A DNA stretch of 64,000 nucleotides. It comes from Candidatus Accumulibacter proximus (lineage in GTDB: Bacteria > Pseudomonadota > Gammaproteobacteria > Burkholderiales > Rhodocyclaceae). Each line of letters starts with the position of its first letter. The stretch's first letter is position 1. The notes below the pieces were generated by a model, which was given only the letters and a program-made list of their open reading frames with translations, made no database searches and was not told the DNA's origin. Where the stretch lies: NCBI GenBank assembly GCA_016709675.1, contig JADJMH010000038.1, forward strand, positions 1 to 64,000, in the 5' to 3' direction. This document shows positions 27,299-36,873 of the stretch, in pieces. Position numbers and translations under genes: made by a program.

Positions 27299-29257
27299 AT
27301 GGTTCCCCAAAACTACCCCCGTGTGATCATCGAAGCGGTTGAGCCGCAAGTGGACGGCGGCCGCTTCCCCATCAAGCGCGTGGTTGGCGAGAAGGTCGCC
27401 GTCACCGCCGACATTTACAAGGAAGGCCACGACAAGCTGGCGGCCGTGCTCAAGGTGCGCAGGGTTGGCGAGAAGAGGTGGCACGAAAGCCCCATGACCC
27501 AGGGCGACAACGACCGCTGGTACGGCGAGTTCACCGTCAACGCCATCGGTCGTTGGGAGTACACCATCGAAGCCTATGCCGAACGGTACCTGTCATGGGC
27601 CGACGAGATCACCAAGAAGAACGTGCCGGGGGCAAACCTCAACAGCGAGCTCCTCGAGGGACTGGTGATCCTGAAGACGTCTGCGGCTTTGGCGCCGGGC
27701 CCGGAGCGAACCCGCATCACCGGCCTGATCAACGCGATGGAAAGCGCGCTGGCAGTCGGCGAGCAGCAGGGCGCCATCGATCTCGGGACTGGCGCCGTGA
27801 TGCGCAGCCTGATGGCGGGTTGTCCCGACCGCAGCGAAGGTTACGAACTGGCGCCGGCGCTGACCATCATGGTCAATCGGCCAGTGACCCGCTTTGCCGC
27901 CTGGTACGAATTCTTTCCGCGTTCGCAAGGCACCATGCCGTACCGGCATGGCACGCTGCAGGACAGCATTCGTCGCCTGCCCCAGATCAAGGCGATGGGC
28001 TTCGATGTCGTCTATCTGCCGCCAATTCACCCGATCGGCCACAGCTTCCGCAAGGGCAAGAACAACAGCCTGGTTGCTGTACCCGGCGACGTCGGCAGTC
28101 CATGGGCGATAGGCAACGAGCATGGTGGCCACATGGCGCTCGAACCGCAGCTTGGTACCTGGAGCGACTGGGATCAGTTTGTCGCCGCCTGTCGTGAACT
28201 GGGAATCGAGATTGCTCTCGATTACGTGATGAACTGCTCACCGGATCACCCCTACGTGGCGGAGCATCCGGACTGGTTTTTCCATCGCCCGGACGGCTCG
28301 ATCAAGTACGCCGAAAACCCGCCGAAGAAGTACCAGGATGTCTACCCGCTCAATTTCGGGACCAGCGACCGCGCCGGGCTGTGGCAGGAAATGCTGAAGA
28401 TTTTCCTGTTCTGGGTCGACAAGGGCGTCACCACCTTCCGCGTCGACAACCCACACACCAAGCCGGTGCCGTTCTGGGAATGGGTGATCGGCGAGGTGCA
28501 CCGACAGCACCCTGAGGTCATCTTCCTCGCCGAAGCCTTCACCAAGCCAAAAATGATGCGCCTGCTGGCGAAAGTCGGATTCGCCCAGTCCTACACCTAC
28601 TTCACCTGGCGCAATCACAAGCATGACCTGAGCGAGTACGTCAATGAGCTGACCAGTGGCGAGATGAAGGAGTACTTCACCGGCAACTTTTTCGCCAACA
28701 CCCCGGACATCCTGCCGCCGATCCTGCAATTCGGCGGCCGGCCAGCCTTCATCATGCGCGCCGTTCTGGCCGCTACGCTGTCCAGCGTCTACGGCATCTA
28801 CAGCGGCTACGAGTTGTGCGAAAACGAGGCCATCCCGGGCAAGGAAGAGTACCTGGACTCCGAAAAGTACGAGATCAAGGTTCGCGACTGGAAGGCACCG
28901 GGCAACATCGTCGACGTCATCACCCGGATCAACCAGATTCGCCGCGAGTCGCCTGCGCTGCAGACCTACAACAACGTGCTGTTCCTGGCAACCGAGAATC
29001 CCAACATTCTTGCTTACGCCAAGATGAACGAGGATCGGTCGGACATCATCGTCTGCGTCGTGAACCTCGATCCCTTCCACAAGCACTACTCGATGCTGCA
29101 CATTCCGGTCGGCGCCTTCGGCATCGACGAGGACGAGCAATACCAGGCACACGACCTGCTCTCCGACGAGCGCTACCGTTGGCGCGGTCCGACTGCCTAC
29201 GTGGAACTGAGTCCGAGCACCAAGATGGCGCACATCATCAAGATCCGCCGCTGGTAG
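27299..29257 (+). CDS. glgE: Alpha-1,4-glucan:maltose-1-phosphate maltosyltransferase
   Basis: This 652-aa GH13 enzyme has an N-terminal beta domain, then the (beta/alpha)8 barrel: TRFAAWYEFFPRSQG, VYLPPIHPIGHSFRKGKNN, the nucleophile Asp383 in TFRVDNPHTKP and the acid/base Glu412 in FLAEAFTKP, all as in GlgE. It transfers maltose from maltose-1-phosphate to the non-reducing ends of alpha-glucan. GAGGAAG sits upstream of the ATG at 27299, 11 bases after the glgM stop, so they form one operon. No branching enzyme or trehalose synthase is within this window. Confidence 0.93.
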   Translation: MVPQNYPRVIIEAVEPQVDGGRFPIKRVVGEKVAVTADIYKEGHDKLAAVLKVRRVGEKRWHESPMTQGDNDRWYGEFTVNAIGRWEYTIEAYAERYLSWADEITKKNVPGANLNSELLEGLVILKTSAALAPGPERTRITGLINAMESALAVGEQQGAIDLGTGAVMRSLMAGCPDRSEGYELAPALTIMVNRPVTRFAAWYEFFPRSQGTMPYRHGTLQDSIRRLPQIKAMGFDVVYLPPIHPIGHSFRKGKNNSLVAVPGDVGSPWAIGNEHGGHMALEPQLGTWSDWDQFVAACRELGIEIALDYVMNCSPDHPYVAEHPDWFFHRPDGSIKYAENPPKKYQDVYPLNFGTSDRAGLWQEMLKIFLFWVDKGVTTFRVDNPHTKPVPFWEWVIGEVHRQHPEVIFLAEAFTKPKMMRLLAKVGFAQSYTYFTWRNHKHDLSEYVNELTSGEMKEYFTGNFFANTPDILPPILQFGGRPAFIMRAVLAATLSSVYGIYSGYELCENEAIPGKEEYLDSEKYEIKVRDWKAPGNIVDVITRINQIRRESPALQTYNNVLFLATENPNILAYAKMNEDRSDIIVCVVNLDPFHKHYSMLHIPVGAFGIDEDEQYQAHDLLSDERYRWRGPTAYVELSPSTKMAHIIKIRRW

Positions 29258-29258
29258 A

Positions 29259-29294
29259 CGGCAAACCGGCAGCCCTCGGGCTGCCGGTTTGCCG
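29259..29294. terminator. Strong hairpin between convergent glgE and glgP
   Basis: A 17-bp perfect inverted repeat with a two-base centre lies directly after the glgE stop, about 85 bases from the convergent glgP stop. It lacks a T tract but could stop or stabilise both transcripts. Confidence 0.6.
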
Positions 29295-29378
29295 CAGGTG
29301 CTGCCCACAGAAAGCCGGCGGCGCTGCACGCCGGTCCCCGCACCCGGCCGAGGTAGAAGGAAACTCGCCGGTCCTGCT

Positions 29379-31958
29379 TCAGTCTGCGCCCGCTACCGCG
29401 CGTTTGAACGTCATGTCCTCGCCCGAGAGCTCCGTCAGCTTAATACGTACCGGCTTTACCTTCCATATCTCATTGCAGTACTCGCAGATGGCCCGATCGG
29501 AAGAGAAGAACCCGGAACGTGCGACGTTGAGAATCGACATCCGAGACCAATGGTCGGGATCCAGGTAGGCCTGCGAGACCTTTTCCTGGCAGTCAATATA
29601 CGACTGGAAGTCGGCAAGCAACATGTACTCGTCGTGATTGAGCAGGTGATCCACCAGAGGCCGGAAAACCTCACGGTCGCCCTTGGAGAAGAAGCCGCTG
29701 GCGATCAGGTCGATGACTTCCCGCAAGTGCGGGTTGGCGTCGTAGTACGCCCGTGGCCGGTAGCCTGAGCGTCGAAGAGCCTGAACCTCCGGCGTGGTCA
29801 TTCCGAACAGGAAGAAGTTCTCGTCGCCGACTTCATCGCGCATTTCGACATTGGCACCGTCGAGCGTGCCGATGGTCAGCGCACCGTTCATCTGGAACTT
29901 CATGTTGCCAGTCCCGGATGCTTCCTTGCCGGCCAGTGATATCTGCTCCGAGAGGTCAGCAGCGGGGAAAATCCATTGCGCGTTCTTGACGTTGTAGTTC
30001 GGGTAGAAAATGACCTGCAGCTTGCCGCGCATCACCGGGTCGCGGCTGATCACATCGGCGACGGCGTTGATCAGCCGGATAATCAGCTTGGCCATGTAGT
30101 AGCCAGGCGCGGCCTTGCCGCCGAAGATCACGGTGCGCGGGGCGACTGCGAGGTTCGGATTGTCCTTGAGGCGCTTGTACAGGGAGACCACGTGCAGCAG
30201 GTTCAAGTGCTGTCGCTTGTACTCGTGCATGCGTTTGACCTGGACGTCGAACATCGTCGCCGGATCGGCGTCCACGAAGGCGAAGCGTTTGATCTCGCTG
30301 ACCAGCCTGTGCTTGTTGCGCATCTTGACCGCACGCCAGGCCTCGCGGAAGCCTGGGTCGTCGGCAAACGGTTCGAGATCGCGCAGTCGTCGCATGTCTT
30401 TAGGCCAGCCGCCGCCAATGGTTTCGTCGATCAGCGTCGACATCGCCGGATTCGCAAGGAGGACGAAGCGGCGTGGCGTCACGCCATTGGTCTTGTTGCT
30501 GAACTTCTCCGGCCACATCTCGTAGAAGTCCTTGAGCACGTCGGACTTGAGCAGTTCGGTGTGCAGTCCTGCCACGCCATTGACGGCGAAGCTGCCGGCG
30601 ACCGCCAGATGCGCCATGCGCACGTAGCGTGGTCCGTCCTCGTCGATCAGCGACATCCGCCGCAGCCTGGCGTCATCGCCAGGGAAGTGAATTCGCACGT
30701 CGTCGAGGAAACGCTCGTTGATCTCACAAATGATCTCGAAATGCCGCGGCAGCACGCGCTTGAACAAGTCCAGTCGCCATTTCTCGAGCGCTTCGGGCAG
30801 CAACGTGTGGTTGGTATAGGCGAAGGTCTTGCGGGTGATCGACCACGCCTGACCCCATTCCATGCCGTACTCGTCAACCAGCAGGCGCATCAGCTCGGCC
30901 ACCGCAATCGACGGATGCGTGTCGTTGAGCTGGACGACGAACTTCTCGTCGAAGTAGTCGAGATTCTTTTCGCGCTGTAACTGCAGGCGGATCATGTCCT
31001 GCAGCGAGCAGGAAACGAAGAAATACTGTTGTTCGAGTCGCAGCATCTGGCCAGCTTCCGTTTCATCGTTCGGATACAAGACCTTGGTGATGGTTTCGGA
31101 GGAGATCTGCGCATCAACCGCCTGATCGTAATTGCCGGCATTGAAAGCCGCAAAATCAAACGACTCCGGCGCCTCGGCACTCCACAGCCTGAGCCGGTTG
31201 GGCGTGTTCACCCCGTAGCCGAGCACGGGCATGTCCCAGGCGGTACCCCGCACAAGCTTTCCCGGGACCCACTGGACCCGCAGGCGGCGATTGGCGCTGG
31301 CATCGTACTGGTACTCGGTATAGCCGCCAAGCTTGATATCGAACGCAATGTTGGGACGATGGATCAGCCAGGGGCTTCCGGCACGCAACCACTTGTCGGT
31401 CAGTTCTACCTGCTGGCCGTCACGAATTGCCTGGGTGAAGATGCCGAACTCGTAGCGGATGCCGTAACCGATGGCAGGAATTTCGAGGGTTGCCAGGGAG
31501 TCGAGGTAACACGCCGCCAGGCGTCCGAGACCGCCGTTGCCAAGCCCAGGTTCCTCTTCCTGATCAAGCAGGATGTCTAGGTCGAGTCCGAGTTCGCTCA
31601 GGGCCTGCCGGGCGTTCTCGTAAATGCCAAGGTTGATCAGGTTATTGCCGAGCTGTGGACCGATCAGGAATTCGGCGGACAGGTAGCAGACGGTCCGGCT
31701 GCCCTGCTCCCGATACGTCCGGGCGGTCTGCACCCAGCGTTGCAGCAGGCGGTCGCGCACTGCCTGCGCCAGGGCGTGGAAGCAGTCGCGCCGCGTTGCC
31801 ACGGCTGGAAAACGGGCCTGCACATAGACCAGCTTGTCGAGCAGGGCGCGCTTCAGCGCGTCCGCGCTGAGTCCGGTGCGCCGGTCTTCGCGCCCTACCA
31901 GAAGCCCGGGATCCTCTTGCACCGGCTGCTCACTTTCAGATTTCGGTTTACCGTTCAT
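29379..31958 (-). CDS. glgP: Glycogen phosphorylase
   Basis: This 859-aa GT35 enzyme has the conserved NGGLGRLAACYLDSLATLEI near the start and, late in the protein, the PLP-lysine motif EASGTGNMKFQMNGALTIGT followed by LDGANVEM. It releases glucose-1-phosphate from alpha-1,4-glucan ends. A charged N-terminal 30 residues (ESEQPVQEDPGLL) precede the usual domain. The ATG at 31956-31958, with GGGGGTG upstream, is chosen over a 131-codon longer frame. It is convergent with glgM-glgE: synthesis and breakdown lie side by side. Confidence 0.93.
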   Translation of the reverse strand: MNGKPKSESEQPVQEDPGLLVGREDRRTGLSADALKRALLDKLVYVQARFPAVATRRDCFHALAQAVRDRLLQRWVQTARTYREQGSRTVCYLSAEFLIGPQLGNNLINLGIYENARQALSELGLDLDILLDQEEEPGLGNGGLGRLAACYLDSLATLEIPAIGYGIRYEFGIFTQAIRDGQQVELTDKWLRAGSPWLIHRPNIAFDIKLGGYTEYQYDASANRRLRVQWVPGKLVRGTAWDMPVLGYGVNTPNRLRLWSAEAPESFDFAAFNAGNYDQAVDAQISSETITKVLYPNDETEAGQMLRLEQQYFFVSCSLQDMIRLQLQREKNLDYFDEKFVVQLNDTHPSIAVAELMRLLVDEYGMEWGQAWSITRKTFAYTNHTLLPEALEKWRLDLFKRVLPRHFEIICEINERFLDDVRIHFPGDDARLRRMSLIDEDGPRYVRMAHLAVAGSFAVNGVAGLHTELLKSDVLKDFYEMWPEKFSNKTNGVTPRRFVLLANPAMSTLIDETIGGGWPKDMRRLRDLEPFADDPGFREAWRAVKMRNKHRLVSEIKRFAFVDADPATMFDVQVKRMHEYKRQHLNLLHVVSLYKRLKDNPNLAVAPRTVIFGGKAAPGYYMAKLIIRLINAVADVISRDPVMRGKLQVIFYPNYNVKNAQWIFPAADLSEQISLAGKEASGTGNMKFQMNGALTIGTLDGANVEMRDEVGDENFFLFGMTTPEVQALRRSGYRPRAYYDANPHLREVIDLIASGFFSKGDREVFRPLVDHLLNHDEYMLLADFQSYIDCQEKVSQAYLDPDHWSRMSILNVARSGFFSSDRAICEYCNEIWKVKPVRIKLTELSGEDMTFKRAVAGAD

Positions 31959-32405
31959 GTCAACACCCCCGCGATTTTCCTGTCCTGCCTTCGATGAGAA
32001 ATCGTGAATCCGTACTCGATGATCCACGCCAGCGGCGAGTCTATAGGATTGTGCGCAACTGCGCACGCGCGCCTGAATTTCCCTTGGCGAAGCGCACAAC
32101 CCATGGGCGAGATAGTGGCCGAGCAGGCCAACCGCAGGCATGGGCAGCAAGCGCCAACCCGTCGGCTCTTTCAGGGACGGTCGGGAGAAGAACGCGCCTG
32201 CCCGTCGCGAAGCGATCGCCTTGAGTGGGCAAGACCACCGTGGCAGTCGCGAGAGTTGGCCTCCGTCGAACCAAAGTCGTACCATTGCGGGTCCGCGAAG
32301 TCCAGTGGACATTGCGGCAGCAATCCTCGAATGGCTGCCGCTCGCCGGCAACGATCAATCAGCCCACCCTTGAAACAGGAACCTGCAACCAGGAAAGGAA
32401 GCTTC
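31959..32405. other. Intergenic region between divergent glgP and patatin gene
   Basis: 447 bases with no supported gene. It must hold the promoters of both flanking genes; I see no clear -35/-10 pair or repeat in it. Confidence 0.4.
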
Positions 32406-33272
32406 ATGCCCCATCTGCTGCTCATGGCCGCCCTCGCCGCTCTTGTCCTCAGCAGCTGCGCGTCGGCACCACCGCCACCGCCAACGGCTATCAAGCCGGT
32501 CAAGCTGGGACTGGCACTGGGTGGGGGTGCAGCGCGCGGCTTTGCTCACGTCGGGGTCATCAAGACACTGGAAAGCCAGGGCATCTTCCCCGACATCATC
32601 GTCGGCACCAGCGCCGGCGCGGTAGTCGGCGCGCTTTACGCCGCCGGCCACAACGGCTTTGAACTGCAGAAGCTGGCGCACCGGCTCGACGAAAAGAAGA
32701 TCAGCGACTGGTCACTGCCGGATCGCGGCGTGCTCAAGGGCGAGTCGCTGCAACAGTTCGTCAACGAAGCCGTTGGCCAACGTCCGTTGGAAGCGCTGAA
32801 GAAGCCCTTCGGGGCGGTGGCCACCGATCTCCACAGCGGCGACAGCATCGTCTTTCGCACCGGCAATACCGGCATCGCGGTACGCGCTTCGGCAACCGTG
32901 CCGGGGGTCTTCCAGCCGGTCAAGGTGAGCGGGCGGGAATATGTCGATGGCGGCCTCTCCAGCCTGATTCCGGTGCGCGCGGCCCGCCAGATGGGCAGCG
33001 ACGTCGTCATTGCCGTCGATATCTCGGCGCGTCCCGGCAACCAACCGGTGCGCAGTACCTTCGATATTCTGATGCAGACCTTTACGATCATGGGCCAGAG
33101 CCTCGGCCGCTATGAGCTCAAGGAAGCCGACGTGGTCATCCGCCCGCAGGTGGGCAGCGTCGGTTCGACCGATTTCCAGGCGCGCCATGACTCGATCCTC
33201 GAGGGAGAAAAGGCTGCCCAGGCGGCCCTGCCGCAGATTCGCGAGGCGCTGCGCCGAGCCGGTCGGATCTGA
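32406..33272 (+). CDS. Patatin-like phospholipase lipoprotein
   Basis: This 288-aa protein has a lipoprotein signal (lipobox LSSC, Cys18), a Pro-rich linker, then a bacterial patatin domain: oxyanion loop GGGAARGFAHVG (40-50), nucleophile elbow GTSAG with Ser69 and the dyad Asp in VDGGLSSLIPV. It is RssA-like but membrane anchored. Such enzymes hydrolyse phospholipid acyl chains. AGGAAAGGAAG precedes the ATG at 32406. Its target and pathway are unknown. Confidence 0.88.
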   Translation: MPHLLLMAALAALVLSSCASAPPPPPTAIKPVKLGLALGGGAARGFAHVGVIKTLESQGIFPDIIVGTSAGAVVGALYAAGHNGFELQKLAHRLDEKKISDWSLPDRGVLKGESLQQFVNEAVGQRPLEALKKPFGAVATDLHSGDSIVFRTGNTGIAVRASATVPGVFQPVKVSGREYVDGGLSSLIPVRAARQMGSDVVIAVDISARPGNQPVRSTFDILMQTFTIMGQSLGRYELKEADVVIRPQVGSVGSTDFQARHDSILEGEKAAQAALPQIREALRRAGRI

Positions 33273-33326
33273 GGCCGTGCGCCACTGCCGACAGCGCCCC
33301 CGCCTAGCCTTCCGGCGAGGAAGACG

Positions 33327-34502
33327 ATGCGCCTGATTGAAGATCTTTCGATCTCAGCCCTGATCGCCGGCTTCGTTGCCGTCCTCGTCGGCTTCACCAG
33401 TTCGGCGGTGATCGTTTTCCAGGCCGCACAGGCACTGCAGGCGACGCCCGCCGAGATTGCCTCCTGGATGTGCGCCCTCGGTCTGGGAATGGGTTTGACC
33501 AGCATCGCCCTCTCGCTTCGCTTCCGCGTGCCGGTGCTGACTGCCTGGTCCACCCCTGGCGCAGCCATGTTGATCACCAGCGCAGCGGGCGTCTCAATGC
33601 CCGAGGCAATCGGCGCCTTTCTGGTTTCGGCGGCGCTGATCACGATTTCGGGATTCAGCGGCTGGTTCGAGCGGATGATCGGCCGCGTCCCGATCTCGAT
33701 CGCCTCCGGTATGCTGGCCGGCGTCCTGCTGCGTTTCGGTCTCGACGCCTTCATCGCCATGAAGAGCCAGTTCGTGCTCGTCTTTCCGATGTTCTGCGCC
33801 TACCTCATCTGCCGCCGGCTGCTGCCACGCTACGCCATCGTCCTGACGCTGCTGCTCGGCGTCGGCATCGCCGCCACGCAGGGGCTGCTCCACGTCCATG
33901 GGCTGCGACTGGAACTGGCAAGGCCGGTATACACGACGCCGGAATTCTCGTGGCGAGCGCTGATCGGCATCGCGCTACCGCTGTATGTGGTCACCATGGC
34001 GTCACAGAACATTCCGGGCGTCGCCGTCATCCGTGCCTCCGGCTACCAGGTCCCGATCTCGCCGCTGATCGGCTGGACCGGTGCCGCCAACCTGCTGCTC
34101 GCTCCCTTCGGGGGCTTTGCCTTGAACCTCGCAGCAATCACCGCGGCGATCTGCATGGGTCGTGAAGCTCACGAGAACCCCGGAAGGCGTTACGTTGCCG
34201 CCATCGCCGCCGGCATTCTCTATGTGTTGATTGGACTTTTCGGCGCCACGGTCGGCGCCCTCTTCCTGGCCTTTCCGAAGGAACTGGTCCTGGCAATCGC
34301 CGGCTTCGCCCTGCTCGGCACGATCGGTAGTGGTCTCGCTGCTGCCCTTGGCCAGGAAGCCGAACGTGAACCCGCCTTGCTGACTTTCCTGGTCACCGCC
34401 TCAGGCATCGCTCTGGCCGGCATTGGCTCCGCCTTCTGGGGGCTGCTGGCCGGTCTCGCGGCGCTGGTCGTTCTGCGGGTGACGCCGCGGCAACGGCCGT
34501 GA
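33327..34502 (+). CDS. benE: BenE-family benzoate/H+ symporter
   Basis: This 391-aa integral membrane protein has about 11-12 hydrophobic helices. SALIAGFVAVLVGFTSSAVI at the start and TAWSTPGAAMLITSAAGVSM are typical of the BenE family, as is YVVTMASQNIPGVAVIRASG. It would import aromatic carboxylates such as benzoate with protons. GCGAGGAAG lies upstream of the ATG. No benzoate-degradation genes are adjacent, so the substrate is uncertain. Confidence 0.85.
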   Translation: MRLIEDLSISALIAGFVAVLVGFTSSAVIVFQAAQALQATPAEIASWMCALGLGMGLTSIALSLRFRVPVLTAWSTPGAAMLITSAAGVSMPEAIGAFLVSAALITISGFSGWFERMIGRVPISIASGMLAGVLLRFGLDAFIAMKSQFVLVFPMFCAYLICRRLLPRYAIVLTLLLGVGIAATQGLLHVHGLRLELARPVYTTPEFSWRALIGIALPLYVVTMASQNIPGVAVIRASGYQVPISPLIGWTGAANLLLAPFGGFALNLAAITAAICMGREAHENPGRRYVAAIAAGILYVLIGLFGATVGALFLAFPKELVLAIAGFALLGTIGSGLAAALGQEAEREPALLTFLVTASGIALAGIGSAFWGLLAGLAALVVLRVTPRQRP

Positions 34503-34758
34503 TTCGCTGCCCGCCAGCCGACTCTGGGAGACCAATGCCCGGGAGGCTGTACGGGAACTGCGCCAGTTGCTGGAACGTGAGCTGGTCAGCGGCGAGGTGG
34601 GCGATTGCTTCGGTGGTGTCCAGGCGCGACTCAACCGGCTTCAGCAGGCCACGAAGCCACCCGATCAAGGAAACGGCACGCTCGACGATCGGGCGGCTCG
34701 ACGGGTGGCTTCGCCCGGTTGACGGTGGTCAAACGGATCCCCGCACTGTTGCCGCGCT
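34503..34758. other. Gap with no recognised gene
   Basis: 256 bases between the BenE gene and the protease gene. Short reverse-strand frames (for example TTEAIAHLAADQLTFQQLAQ) look coding-like but match nothing I can name. It may be a gene fragment. Confidence 0.3.
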
Positions 34759-35865
34759 TCAGCGAACCATGAGAGTCGTTTCCGAGGCCGCTCCTGCGTA
34801 GTACAGGCGAACGCCGATCTGGTAATCGCGTCCGCTGCTCAAGGGCGCCTGGATGCTGGCGTTGGCATCGGTACCGCTGTCGTCGTCGGCCGCGATCTGA
34901 ACGTTGCCCGATGGCGTGACCGCGAAGAGCACCATCACCGTATCCGAGTAGCCCGAGGTCGCGAGGAGGTAGGTCCGGGTCTCTTTTGGCGAGAAGCGGA
35001 AGACTCTGGTCTCACCAGCCTTGATCGCCAGCTTCTGCGCCACACCGACTTCGAGCGACGGGATCTGCGGCTGCGCTGGCGTCCCCGGGTAGGTCCGCGC
35101 TATCCATTCCTTGTCCGCTGCCGACAGCCCACCCTTCGGTTTCAGGCCGCTGCGATAGGCGGCAGGTTCGATGATCAGACCCGGGCCGAAGGCATACTCC
35201 ATGACCGAGTCGGGATCCCAGGTGCTGCCCTTGACTTCCGCCGGGTGGATCTTTCTCAGCACGTTCCACTCGATGTACTTGGCATCCCAGTTGTTTGGCG
35301 GACCCTGGAAGTAGCGGCGGACCGCGTCGCTATCCCAGGTGATGCCGGCGTACGGGTTCTGGTGTTCATGCTCCAGTCCCAGGGCGTGACCGATTTCGTG
35401 CATCGCGGTATCGCGTCCGTAGGGGGTATTTAGCGCCCAGCCAAAGTTCATCGTCCGTTGCCGCGAGTCACGGATGGTCAGATTGTCCCGCCCGACGTAA
35501 GACCACGATCCACCTGCCTGGTCGAAAGCGATGCGGATCACCGCTTCTTCGGGACGGGCCACCTCCTTGAAGCTGATCCCTATCCCGAGATTGAACCACG
35601 CCTGAAACGCCTGTCGAACTTCCGCGATATCGGTCGCGCTGCCCCACCACGCGCTGACGACGGCATCGCCCGCCTGGTAACAATGGAAACTCAATTGCGT
35701 GCCGTTGACCCATTTCTTGCCGCCAGCAACGATGGCACGCACGCGTTGCGGATCGACAGCCGCCTCGAACTGCCGCGGCGGCTGTATCGGCTGACAGCAA
35801 TAGCGCAACGCGGTAGCGGCATCTGCCGCCGCTGATCGTTCTCCAGTCCTCGGATCATTGGGCAT
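34759..35865 (-). CDS. Astacin-like (M12A) zinc metalloprotease with PPC domain
   Basis: This 368-aa protein has the metzincin zinc site HEIGHALGLEHEH (His156, Glu157, His160, His166) and a Met-turn SVMEY further on. The protease domain covers about 45-240. The last 95 residues form a pre-peptidase C-terminal (PPC) beta domain (VGVAQKLAIKAGETRVFRFS, then DTVMVLFAVTPSGNVQIAAD). No signal peptide is seen, so export would need another route or the protein is cytoplasmic. AAGGAG lies upstream of the ATG. Astacins cleave proteins extracellularly; the substrate is unknown. Confidence 0.85.
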   Translation of the reverse strand: MPNDPRTGERSAAADAATALRYCCQPIQPPRQFEAAVDPQRVRAIVAGGKKWVNGTQLSFHCYQAGDAVVSAWWGSATDIAEVRQAFQAWFNLGIGISFKEVARPEEAVIRIAFDQAGGSWSYVGRDNLTIRDSRQRTMNFGWALNTPYGRDTAMHEIGHALGLEHEHQNPYAGITWDSDAVRRYFQGPPNNWDAKYIEWNVLRKIHPAEVKGSTWDPDSVMEYAFGPGLIIEPAAYRSGLKPKGGLSAADKEWIARTYPGTPAQPQIPSLEVGVAQKLAIKAGETRVFRFSPKETRTYLLATSGYSDTVMVLFAVTPSGNVQIAADDDSGTDANASIQAPLSSGRDYQIGVRLYYAGAASETTLMVR

Positions 35866-36102
35866 CTCGTTCTCCTTACCAATCGATTGATCAAGCCACC
35901 ATTCGCACCCGTTCTACGCGCCAACGACATCGCGATGCCTGCCGCAAGTCAGCAGGATGCCGCCTGCCCAGGCCATGGTCAAGTCTTGCTTCAAGCCGGA
36001 CGGCAAGCGATCAGCCAGCAACCGACGTCGTGCCCCCTATTCCTGAATCGAGTCGACTGTCATTGACCATGAGGATGCCAGATTGTAGAATGCGCCCTTT
36101 CT

Positions 36103-36179
36103 CGGGGCGTAGCGCAGCCTGGTAGCGCATCTGCTTTGGGAGCAGAGGGTCGTGAGTTCGAATCCCACCGCCCCGACCA
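36103..36179 (+). tRNA. tRNA-Pro (anticodon TGG)
   Basis: A 77-base cloverleaf with acceptor CGGGGCG/CGCCCCG, D-loop AGCCTGGTAG, anticodon loop TTTGGGA, T-loop GTTCGAATC and encoded CCA. First of a Pro-Arg-His cluster. Confidence 0.96.
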
Positions 36180-36254
36180 GTTCGACAGGTATCAGTTGCA
36201 AGAGCTTCAAGATGCGGTACCGGCGGGAAGCAGTTGCCAGGACGTGTCGTACTT

Positions 36255-36331
36255 GCGCCCGTAGCTCAACCGGATAGAGCACCGGCCTTCTAAGCCGGGG
36301 GTCGTGAGTTCGAGTCTCGCCGGGCGCGCCA
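36255..36331 (+). tRNA. tRNA-Arg (anticodon TCT)
   Basis: A 77-base cloverleaf with acceptor GCGCCCG/CGGGCGC, anticodon stem-loop GGCCTTCTAAGCC (TCT), T-loop GTTCGAGTC and encoded CCA. Second in the cluster. Confidence 0.96.
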
Positions 36332-36338
36332 GATTAGC

Positions 36339-36415
36339 GGCGGTGTTAGCTCAGTTGGTAGAGCACTGGATTGTGATTCCAGTGGTCACGGGTTCGAATC
36401 CCGTACATCGCCCCA
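36339..36415 (+). tRNA. tRNA-His (anticodon GTG)
   Basis: A 77-base tRNA including the extra 5' G (position -1) that pairs with C73, the hallmark of tRNA-His. The anticodon loop is TTGTGAT, the T-loop is GTTCGAATC, and CCA is encoded. Last of the cluster. Confidence 0.96.
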
Positions 36416-36440
36416 TTAAATCAAGCGCGTAGAGAAATTA

Positions 36441-36635
36441 TCAAAGCGACACCAAGAACAAGGCAAGCACGGGCAGCGACCGGTATTGAGACCTGTGGCC
36501 CGCATCGCGCAGGCGGATGTGCATTTCACGCGCCAATTCCTGGTCAGCATAAGCGTGAGATAAGAAGTCCCTTGCGATCCAAGTTCCTCCCGGGCCATTC
36601 GCCATTGGTGAAGGGTGTCCAACGTTCAAGCTCAC
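36441..36635 (-). pseudogene. Possible TIR-like domain fragment
   Basis: The reverse strand encodes a 64-aa frame whose middle (FLSHAYADQELAREMHIRLR followed by DAGHR) looks like the first strand and helix of a TIR domain (typically VFISH...D...A..L...L...G). The remainder of a TIR domain is not seen. It may be a truncated remnant left next to the tRNA-His gene. The rest of 36416-36873 shows nothing else. Confidence 0.3.
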
Positions 36636-36873
36636 GGGCGCGGCGCGGCTTTGTTGCTCAGCGTACCTCGGAGCGCCGTGGCAGGCTATGCGATTGAGAC
36701 GATCGCCGTCTCGCGAGCGCAGAACCTTTGGAAACCCCAGGGAAATCCTTTAAAAGGCGCGGACAACCGAGCCCCCTTTCCCTTTGTCTGCCTTCCAGAT
36801 CTGCTGCAGCAGCTTGCTCCAGGTACCGTCTTGCCACGACAATGGCCAGCAATCATCAGCCAGGAGAGTTCCC

